From: Hemibagrus wyckioides | Taxonomy: Eukaryota > Chordata > Actinopteri > Siluriformes > Bagridae | Length of the DNA stretch: 64,000 nucleotides | Assembly (NCBI RefSeq): GCF_019097595.1 | Contig: NC_080720.1 | Span: 16,584,352-16,648,351 of the forward strand | Direction: 5' to 3' | Part shown: piece by piece, positions 53,901-64,000 of the stretch | Numbering within the stretch: position 1 is the stretch's first letter | How the letters are laid out: every line of letters starts with the position of its first letter | The notes under the pieces: generated by a model | The model's database searches: none | What the model was told of the DNA's origin: nothing | Seen by the model: the letters and a program-made list of their open reading frames with translations, nothing else | Made by a program: the position numbers and the translations under genes

Positions 53901-56900
53901 ATACTCTCAAGGGCCATCCACTTGATTGGTGTCTGGTTCACCTTCATTTCATAGAAACATTTCTTGGTGTCTGGATAAAACAGGTCTGCAATGCCATAGT
54001 CGGCAATTTGCACCACAAAGTCACTCTTGAGAAGGATGTTCCGGGCAGCTAGGTTCCTATGGACGATCTTCTGCTCTTCAAGATAATACATTCCCTGAGA
54101 CAGAGAAGAAGCAGATGAGAAACAGCCCCTTATAACAGCTCCTGGCAATAATGCTGGCTGTATTTTAAATCACATGTAATATATTTATTTAGTTGGACCT
54201 AAAATAAATAATAGTAAAAACAATAAAATAATAGAAATGAAAAACACGTTATTTAAGAAATAAATCAGTAGATTACTGATTAGCACGTGTTCTGGCACAA
54301 AAGAGTGTTCAGTACATAGAAATTTTTCTGGATTCTCTGTAATAGGACAGTGTTTTATTGTTGTTGTTTGTTTGCTTATTCACTTCTAAAGAGAAAAATG
54401 GAAGGCTGGGGAGGAAATGACTGTTTATGCTATAGCCTAAGAGATAACATTTTTGTAACAACAAATGCGGTCTGAAACAGGTGAAACTCAGACATCAAAC
54501 CAAGAGTAGACATTCAGAACTATGAACTGTTTAAACAATCAATCTAACAGTTCGACAACATAGAATTCTACTATAAATAAAGCGATAAAGTGCATATGTT
54601 GCTGTTTCAGTTATACACTGTTGATCTGCTGTGGTGAAAGAGTCATAAACCACTTTATGCCGTTCTAGGAAAGTGATTTATGTGATGTAATTTCTTATAA
54701 CAGCAAATTTTATTCTTTACTCATTAAACAGTACTTCTGTACATAGATTAAATACATACAATGCAAACACACAGACAGCTCACCTTTGCGATCTGCACAC
54801 ACCAGTTGAGCAGCCTCTGTGGGTTGAGATTGTCTTTCCTCTGCCTGATATGTTCCAGTAAGGACCCCTGTGGCATGTACTGAGTGACCAGCTCCAAAGA
54901 GGAACCTGGACAGATGCCTAGGAGCCGCACAATGTAGGGGTGGTCCAAACTGCCCATTGCCAACATGTGCTACAAGACACAAGAAATGGCTGACTGACTG
55001 CCTGATTTCTAAGCATCAGAAGTGTCTATCTGTATGTAGCTAGATGATTATGACTGGATACATCACAATACACAGTCCCCTGTGAAAGAATTCTAATTCT
55101 TTTGAAACACAGAAGACTTGTGACATGTTCTAAGTTGTTAAACACATCTACATACAAATATCAGGAAATCAAAGCTGGAATTCTGATCTACTGTCTCATA
55201 TTCATGTTTTGAGCAAAAACAAAAGATTGCCATTCCAATACTTTCAGAAGGGACTGCATGTGCAAGTGAGCGTGTATGTGCGCGTGTTTGTGTGTATCTT
55301 ACATCTGTAACTTCCTGGAAAGTCTGTCGACCAGTACGATCCTGAATAGTCTTTATGGCCACAGGAATCTTAACTGTGTCTCCTTCTGGAATCCACACAC
55401 CCTGAGGAGGAGAGAGAAATATGTGTTAAATAAACGGGCTGTGTGATATTACTGTTTAAAGATAAACAGATTTATTAGACAGATTTTGCTGTAAATACCT
55501 TGTGGACTGTACCAAACACTCCTGTACCCAGAAGTTTGATCTTTCGTAGTTCAGATGGTCTCAGAATACGAGTGTGAACTTTTGTCCCTTTCTCCCCCGG
55601 ATCCAAAGGCTCAAAACTCTACAGAAATGAAAGAGACAAACATTTAACCCCATGAGCACATAACTCTGCTTATGTATGTAAATGTAAAAAAGCAAGTCAA
55701 ACAGACAATGTCAAGCAAACATCACAATGGATCTGCTAATTTAGCATACAACCACAGTACAGCAAAACAATGGCTGAGATCAAAAAAGTTTTTTATTGTT
55801 TATTCTGTGGGTACCTTTTGGTTTTAACACATTTTGACCAAATGTAGTCATACCAAACTCATTACAAAGGTGTCCCTAGAAATGTGTACAAAATTTACTC
55901 AATATTTTTGAGTCAGCATTGTTGTTTTACCAGTCATGCTGTTTTGCTTAATTTAAACATGGGTTATAAAACTTAATCACACTGTGAAGTCTGGCACAGG
56001 ACATATATGGGTTACAAATTATAGTTCAGGAGCTAAAATTACAGTGGTAAAAATGTCCCTAAAGTTCTTACGTTCACAGTTTCTGAAAACTAAGTGAAAA
56101 AGTGTCTTGTGCAATTTCATGAGAGATGAAAAGGTTTCTACAAGCTCTCAGAAGCAAACTTCCACGACATGTCTTTATCTCTTAGGCGAATGTTAACCAG
56201 AACATATACAAACCTCTCCACTCTCAAGATATCTCCTCATGGCACGCTTGCGTCGGATGGCCAGACTGCGCCGGTATAGAGCAGCCATCACAAACACAAA
56301 GAATCCCACCAGCACACAGGCTATAGCCCCCAACACAATTGCAGTCACTGGCAACCTGTGTATACACAGACATACACACACACTCACATCAGTCAAAGAT
56401 TATTCATTCTAATTGAATGTACAAAACAAAAACATAATACGTTGGTGTATTTGACCAGCAGAGGGAGACACACACCCAGACGATGCTCTCTTGGGGGATT
56501 CCATACAGTCTCTCAGACTCGGTCCAGTGCACCTAAAGTCCACAGAAATAAAAATTACTACTGTATTGAAGTAAGTCTGCCCTTTTTATCTGTATATCTG
56601 TACGTGGTTTAATTATGACAGTATATGGCTGCAGGTCTGGCAGCAATTAGGGGCTGAGCAAAAAGACAATACAGCATGAATCACACGTAGCACCTATGTG
56701 ACATCCGCCATGAATCATAATCACACTAAGGGAAAATTACAAGAAAGCAAGCCTCTGAAGTCAGTGTCAGCAAAGAAGAGGCACATGAAGTGTAAACACA
56801 AAAACACGTATCTGTGATACACACCCCAATATCTCAGTATAATTCCAACTATGATCTCACCCGCGGGTGCAGTTGGCATGACAGGGCTGGCATTTGCTTT

Positions 56901-59900
56901 GAGTGTCATGGAATTTATAAACGACAACACGTTTTTCTCCCATAACTCCCTGTGGGCATGAGGAAACACAATGTGGCCCATCTTGCAGACTCGCACACAC
57001 TTCACACTGATCTGCCCCCTAGAGTACAACACAGAGAACGAGAGATATTACTTTTAACATGTACCAATATGCTCATATAAATTAGTAACAATGTAAGTGT
57101 ATGGAACAATTAATATACAGTTTACATTTAACTTCATGCTAAGTTTAAAATTCCTATTAATCAACAAAAAACAGAGTCCAACAAAACATACTGAACAGGG
57201 TGTAAATGTTTTTTATATTTTTACAGTGCAGTGTGAATGAAAGAAAACAAGAATAAGTATTGTTATCACAGTACCTGTCCACTGCAGGTCTGTTTGTTCT
57301 CCTGCACTGCGCACTCAGAGTGACACGGCATACATTCTCCATTTGATCCGGCAAACTCCCTCTTTGCCCTGTCATGAGAAATGCATATGACTCCATATGT
57401 TGCACAGCCCAGCTACACATAGCTATAACCTTAAACTATGTCTTTAACTTCAGTAACTTTAAATTTAGATTAGAATTAGGTTCTTGTGTGCATTTTTTTA
57501 GATGTCACTTCTTTTGGATGTTTTCAATCAAAACACAAAGGACTAACCCTTGCAAGAAGTTGCAGGCTGGCACACAGGTTCCTCCTCTGCTGTAGTTCTT
57601 ACAAGATAGACACTGGTCTGACCCTGGACCCCAACAGCCACTGGACGAACAGAGTGGATCACACACATGGCCCTCACTGACTGTTTAACACACACACACA
57701 AAGACAGACACTAACATCACTGTCTGATAACTTTTCACACTTTTGAAGTATGTGGTAGAGTTTTCCTGTTATATTATAGACGAACAATTGATGGATTTTG
57801 TCTTATCTAAATGAAATGCTGAGAATGATTAGTTTTTTGTTATTTTGGGGAATGTGTCATTGTGAACACTGCTGGTTAAAATAAGCTCCAGCAGAAGTCC
57901 TAATAATGTGTTGTCTAGCCTTGGATCTATTAAAGTGGATACCTGCAGACAAACTTACTACATTCATCTTGAGACTGGTTTTCTCTGATGTCAAGAGCTT
58001 TCTGCTGGCGCTGGGCACGTGGGCCAAACAGGCGCGTCCAGTTGACAGTGTGGTGATAGCACAGCTTTTGGTTCTGTGCGATACAGATGCCACCATCATT
58101 GATCCTCTTCAAAGAGTGCAGACCCAATGATTTCAGTGTAGGAATTCTCATCACCAGCAGAGCGTAGCCCCTACTGATAGAAACAAAATTATTTACAGGA
58201 GAGTATTGTTTTTACTGGGCTTTTTGATTCAAAATTATAGATAAAGACCCATTGGTTGTCCAGCACCCAGCACTGGATGCGACCATCACCAAAAAGAAGC
58301 CTGAAACCAGCATGAGTGCAGCAGTGAGATATAGAAGATGGAAATGCACCATTCACCTTACAACAAGATTGTACGTAAAACGAAAACAGCATTCATATTG
58401 AAGTTGATCAAACTGAAAAGTTTCTGCTGCAATCAAACATGCACCTAAATCCAATGAATGAAGTGAAATAACCAGGTGAAACCATGCACTATAATCAAAA
58501 CAGGGAATAGATAGTGAGAAAAAGAATATAATCCAGCCATTTGGTCACCCATGGAAACACACAAGTTTCTGCTTGGTTAGGAAAGAGGTGAAGTAAGTTA
58601 GTCAGGTCAAGGAATCCTACCTCTTAGTCCTCACTCCTCTGACATGGGAAGAAGGGACAAATAGTGTAGTAGAGTAGTGTAGAGAGAGATGAAGAAGAAG
58701 GAGAGATGTAGACAGGGTTCATTTAGGACATCCAACACAGTTTTTAAAATACCGTACTGTAATTACTTCACAAATAGGCCAGCACTATAAGAAAAATCAA
58801 ATCATGTCATGATAATGATGCAGATTATTTCCGGAATGACTTGCACTGACATTAATGCATTGCATTTGAAAAGCATTTATTAAAAAAAGTTCATTACATT
58901 GCTTATATTGAAAACATATGCGTGCTACAACACATAAAGGCCATATCTTACTTGTAGAGATTTCGTCCTTGTATCGTTGTCAGATTGGAGAACACTGACA
59001 GATCCTCCATCTCTTTAGGCCATGACTGAATACTCAGAAAATCTGGCAAGCAAACAAATAAGTGTCATGTATTGTAGACTAGCAACAGAACATAAAATGC
59101 ATGAACCTATCAGACAAATGCACACACTTAAACAGACAAACCTGTGATTTCTCTAACAGTGTTGAAGATTTTGAGCTTCTTGGGGTCAAGAGCTGAGATG
59201 TTGTTATATGAATCACTGTGAATCATAGACCGCAGGTTATAGACACACATGCCTGCATTCTCAGCAAATGGCATTTATGTTTGTGCAATTAAAATAATGA
59301 CTGTTCTTCTGAAGTTGGTCTGCTTTTGCACCACTCACCCATTAATGCCTGTAACAAGGAAATGGAGGCTGCCTTGAATTTTAGTACAGTTTATGAAACT
59401 GTCAATGTTCTTAGAGTCCACTGTCTGCCTGGCACCTGAGCCAGTACCTTCACACACTAGAGAGAGAAAGAGAGAGAGAAAGCTCATAGGATTGAACTGA
59501 ATTGAGAGCATGAACTTATATATGAGTTCATGAACTTGAAAGCCTGTGAGATTGCATTATGCTGTCTCTGTGTCATGAATAGGCTCACTGTTTGCTGTTG
59601 GTGGGTGTGGGTATGTGTGAATGCCTGTGTGAGTGTGTGTGTGTGTGTATGTGTTCGTGTATGTATCTGTGTTGATATGCTACCTTTTGGACAAAGGCCA
59701 CCACATGGTTCACACCTTTTTACTCCTTTCTTGTCCACCTCCATTTTATCTGGAGGGCAGCTGCTAACACATGAACTTCCGTCTACCACAAAGTTAGCTA
59801 AAAAAGTTCAAGAAAGACAGAACAGGTACCTTTATATTATCATATTTTTACCTTTTACTGATCCCCGACTACTTCTACTACAACTACTACTAATAATACT

Positions 59901-61923
59901 GTTTATCATATTATGAATAAATAATTTCTCTTTTTTATTTATCAGCTGATTAGCTGCGTTTCATAATGAAATGATAACAAATGTTCGACAATCAAACTGA
60001 ATTTAGTATTTGTTTTGCTTATACCTTTTTATTAACTAATATTACAAACGATTTATCAATTGATTATGGTAATTAATTGGTGATTGCACATATTTAGTGG
60101 CACAGACATCATCATACTTGACAAATGTATAAATACTCATAGATTAAATAAATATTTGTACAATAAAAAGGTTTCTTTTAAAAAGGTTTACTACTTAGGT
60201 AGCTGTAATGATCAAATGAAGAGCAGTACTTACGGGGACACTGGGCTATACAGACAGAACCATACTGATATTTCTCATTTGGGTTCGGCTCCAGTTTAAA
60301 TGTCACTTTATTGTATATTACGCCCTGAGGACACTGAGGCACGCAGGAGCCACTGTCATTGAAATTCCTGCAGGCCTGCACACATACATACACAAAAATA
60401 TTTTTCAGTGGTGATTCATAAACATTCTACTTGAGTCAGTTTTTTACTAGGATTATTTGCTATTCATTAGCCAGGTGAGGTGTGTAGCTGCATTGAAAAC
60501 AATGTAGTTATCTCTCCTGATTGATTCGAAAAGCAGTTTTTTAATAAGCCACCTTAAAGCAGGTTTACTGTTGTTTCAATACCATAATTATAAAAATGAT
60601 GAGTGTGTTAATGAATGTTCTTTCACTTACAAAGCAGTCAGTATCCTGTGACCCCGTGCAGCCTCCTGCACACTCGATATGGCAACATTCACTGGGGCTT
60701 CGGCCGAAACAGCGTCCATTACATTGAGGGGCACATACCAGTTTAGTCACTGAGAGAGATAAAGAGGCTGAATGTAAATGTGCGTTATACAGAGAGACAG
60801 ACACTCCTACTAGGAGAGGAGACAACAAGACAACAGAAAAAGAAGCTTTTTGAATGTGTGTGTGTGTGTAAGTAAAGATGTTAAAACTCACAAGTCTGAC
60901 AGCTATCTCTGCTTGGTCCCCAGCAATGTCCGTCACAAGATTCATGACATGGAACTAAACAGGAAAACAGAATTGTCAGAGGGAATCTTAAAAAGTCATT
61001 GTCTGGAAATGAATATGATACTACAGGTTAGCCTCTGGTTTTTTTTTTCTATTTTAGCATCTATGATCATGATCAAACAAAACAAAAACATAAGACTGTC
61101 ATGAAACAGATGCAGATGCAGTTGTGCAACTTAATAAATAAATACAATACTGAGGGGTGTAACTCGGACGTTTGCTAGGATCAAATCAGGCCATCTTAAT
61201 TTCTTTAGTAGTGAATGTGCATCAGCAGTTCAGTAAAATTTTATTTAAAAAATCATAATGATAAACAATTTGATGTTGCTATTAAATTCTGAGCTGACAG
61301 CAGAAATGACATGTGCATTTCTGCATTCTTGAGTTCTTTTGTGTGTGTGTGGGTGTTTACTGACATATATGAACAGCATTTACATTTAGATCTTGTTGGT
61401 TCTTATTTGACATAGTAAGTTCACATCCAAACAACAGGAACTGAAATGGAACTGAAATTTTAAGCTGAAGTGAACAAAATACTATTTTGAAATGATCAGC
61501 TAGGAAATGGGTCTCAAGAGTGAGAAGGTATAAGAAATTTTGTACTAAGGTAGGTTCAAAACACCATTGTTTCAGCAAAACTGCACATCTGTGCAGTCAC
61601 AATTATTTCTGACTCTGAAATAGGTAACCGAGTGCCTCAGGAGATAAATGGTTAACGCCTAACCAAATTAGCAATACAGCAGAAGTATGTAAATTTTGCG
61701 CAGACATGAATTTCATTTTAGCTTTCATAGCATACTAGTTTTAACTTGCTTATGTTGCTCTTATTTTACATTTTTGTGCTGTATAAATGCCGCTTACGTT
61801 CTGGGCCGTTGTCCTCAATGATGACCTTCGCTCCACTGTCCTTTACGATGTCCAGCCAGTTGATCTGTGGTGCGTAGCTCAGGAACTCATTCTTAATGAT
61901 CTGTACACCCCCTTCCAAAATTT
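50910..61923 (-). CDS. erbb3: ErbB3 receptor (HER3), 5'-partial
   Basis: Neuregulin receptor with a pseudokinase domain; it signals by dimerising with other ErbB receptors. The 24 exons seen start (high coordinate) at 61923, 60954, 60749, 60375, 59797, 59456, 59215, 59042, 58170, 57680, 57368, 57018, 56532, 56355, 55618, 55401, 54969, 54094, 53753, 52887, 52657, 52299, 52135 and 51718. All phases join to 1287 codons plus stop. The first three or so exons lie beyond the window. Order: cysteine-rich domain II, domain III, domain IV, a membrane span ([20 protein letters not shown]), then the kinase-like domain with GTGVFG, VAIK, HRN in place of HRD and DYG in place of DFG. The tail has four YxxM PI3K-binding motifs (YLPM, two YEYM, YEEM) and the conserved end [13 protein letters not shown] and the tail separate it from EGFR, ErbB2 and ErbB4. 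Which teleost duplicate is unresolved. Confidence 0.97.
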
Positions 61924-64000
61924 CTACAGACACACACAACAGTCATGTGAAAAAACAAATCCAGTCCATCTACATGTGTTAAACACTATAACTGCTAGGA
62001 GTGTGCTCCTGTGTTTAACACACTAAACACACTGTGAGTCTATGACAGTACCCCTAGGTAAGAAGATCACTATGAGTTTACCTTTTGCCTTTTTTTGCAT
62101 AATTCAAAATAGTGATAAGTCATTGTTCAGGGAGAATGTCAACAAGCTTACAGCACAGTGCTCAGAAGAACATGGTCTTTTAGCAATCAATTCAAATGCT
62201 TTCAGTAACAGAGCACACATCTTTATCAATAATCAAAACGAGCAAGTGACACATTTTTCTTAGAATACACATCGCATACAATTAACACACTACATCAACC
62301 TGCTCCCCAGGAACCAAAGCTTAACGGGGTTTTAGTCCATAAGTGTAGCAATGGGAATATTGTGCAATCCTGTGTTGCATAAAGCTAAAACCTATTACAT
62401 ACACACTTGGAATTTTCTAACAATTATCAATTTTTAAAAAAGATAAATGCATTTTCTTATGCAAGTCTGCATCGAATAATATAATTATACAGTTGCCATG
62501 TGACTAAAAAGAAAATGGCAAGATTTACTCTGAATACAGTAGGATTATTTTTGCAGGACCAAATGTGAAATTTTAGACAAGTTGATGCAGTGCCAAGGGA
62601 AGGAAAAAAATAATAATGTATTCTATTCGCAGTGTGTGAATTAATGAACTGAAAAACTTGGTGCAAACTCAGATGAAAACACACACACACACACACTCCC
62701 CCGCAGGATGCACTACTCCTCCAGATACACCTATGCAGCCACACTCACACACCCCCACACTGATGTAAAAGAATCCTTCCTAGTTACAGTTTAGGCCTGA
62801 CTGGAGCAGGCATGGACTTGTCCCTGAAACTGTGTGACAGTTAACAGTCGCACTGAAAACACACACCTACTTTAGAACAGAAAATGAGATACACATTACA
62901 TTATAGTTCAGATTTCAGAATAAACAGAAAAACTGGAATTTCCTGTAATATATGCTTTGGTTCAGAGGTGTTTTGGTCATGTGAAGACATTCAGGTTCCA
63001 ACTCAGAGCAAAGCATGGACATTGTTTCTATTGTACTATTTTGTACTATTTTTAAAATTGAGAAATACATTTACGTTTAAATAAATTTTATTTCTATTAC
63101 CCTAAAATATGACATTTTATTTAAACTCTATTTTTTTGTACTATTGCTCTTATTCAGTATTCATTCTTATTCATCACTCAGCATTTATTATTCAATTTAA
63201 ATGAATTTTATTTTAACAATCGGCATTGTCGGAAAGTTTTACAGCTTTGCAGAAATATAAAAATTCAAAATAAAAATTTCCATTTTTATGGAAAATTTTT
63301 TCCAAGTTTTCCATTTTTATTTATTTTTATCCTTTATTTAATAAATTATTTAAATTATACTCTTTAGTGTCTTTTCTTTCTCCAAATTTGTTCCACTTTC
63401 TTGATTGCTCTTTTTCTTTTTGCTCTCCTTTTTGGGTGACATTGTGGTGAAGTGGGTTTTGTTGTTGTCTCACAGATGTGTGAACACAAACTACCCGGTT
63501 TTATCTGGTGCTCAGGTTACTGTTTGTCTATAGTTTCACATGTTCTTTCCACACCTATGTGGATTTCTTCTGGGTTTTCTGGTTGGTAGGTGGATTGGCC
63601 ACACTAAGTTGTACATGGTGTCTTGTGGTGTACTGGTGTCCTATATCAGGTGTTTTCCTGCCTTCCACCTAATGTTCAATTAAGTGAGAAAGTTCTATAT
63701 CCTCCATAGCAACTCGCACAAATCTGGATAAAAATCTACACACCACTGTTAAAATGTAACCAAGAAAATGATTTGGAAAATATTGCCAAGTCAAGATGTG
63801 ACATGCTGATAAATACTTTGAGTGCAAAAGATTGAGTATTCTAATAAAATCAAGAGATGCTTTAACAATTTATTTGTTTCCCCGATAAAAGTTTCTGATT
63901 ATTTTCACTTAATTTATATGTTGTATTTTTATGTTTAAAAAGTTCTTACATGATCTTGGTTCTTGGTTCACTTTTTTACATCATAAAAACTTGCCTTTTT
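61924..64000 (-). other. erbb3 intron (upstream exons off-window)
   Basis: No earlier erbb3 exon could be found here. The sequence is AT-rich intron with a CA repeat near 62681-62696 and a degraded SINE-like piece at 63432-63690. Confidence 0.6.
63432..63690 (+). repeat. Degraded fish SINE-like repeat
   Basis: It shows the order GGTGACATTGTGGTGAAGTG, TCTCACAG, ACATGTTC, then GTGGATTTCTTCTGGG, a diverged version of a very common fish repeat. The call rests on recalled pattern, not a search. Confidence 0.4.

Overview
This is vertebrate genomic DNA, almost certainly from a ray-finned (teleost) fish. Genes are split by GT..AG introns, the proteins are vertebrate signalling proteins, and the space between exons is filled with fish-type Tc1/mariner transposons, tRNA-related SINEs, LINE 3' ends and long dinucleotide microsatellites. 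The repeat mixture would fit an otophysan such as a catfish, but I cannot prove that. I see no bacterial, phage, CRISPR or operon-like content.

Layout. Bases 1-5.5 kb hold a scrambled, probably dead remnant of drc2/ccdc65 (a dynein regulatory complex coiled-coil protein), broken up by a 330-bp direct duplication, a retroposon and a LINE fragment. Bases 5.5-9.3 kb are repeats, including one Tc1 element with a full-length uninterrupted transposase. At 9.3-23.7 kb (+ strand) lies a complete acvr1b (activin type I receptor, ALK4), 9 coding exons, 500 aa, with a long 3' UTR to about 26.4 kb. Convergent to it, 29.5-39.7 kb (- strand), is a complete prkag1 (AMPK gamma-1), 13 coding exons, 330 aa. 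Next, 41.6-49.1 kb (-), is a complete pa2g4 (EBP1), 13 coding exons, 392 aa. Last, from 50.9 kb to the right edge (-), is erbb3, of which 24 exons (1287 codons plus stop) are in the window; the 5' exons lie beyond 64 kb. All exon phases were checked by hand and join without frameshift in these four genes.

How the genes relate. ERBB3 is a neuregulin receptor with a pseudokinase domain, and PA2G4/EBP1 is an ErbB3-binding protein; they sit head-to-tail about 1.8 kb apart (stop codon to start codon), as the human genes do on 12q13. acvr1b signals through Smad2/3 and prkag1 is the nucleotide-sensing subunit of AMPK; human orthologues of all of these map to 12q13, so the window is a compressed piece of an old vertebrate linkage group.

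Mobile DNA. At least six Tc1/mariner-type families recur (named F1-F6 below). Several show informative structures: an intact element inside a TA microsatellite, a fold-back made of two inverted half copies, a LINE nested in one copy and a SINE nested in another. I found no wholly new system. The most interesting points are the intact transposon, the retroposon insertion with a clear 12-bp target duplication, the 330-bp duplication in the drc2 remnant, a promoter-like island inside pa2g4 intron 1, and a missing cysteine in the ErbB3 ectodomain.
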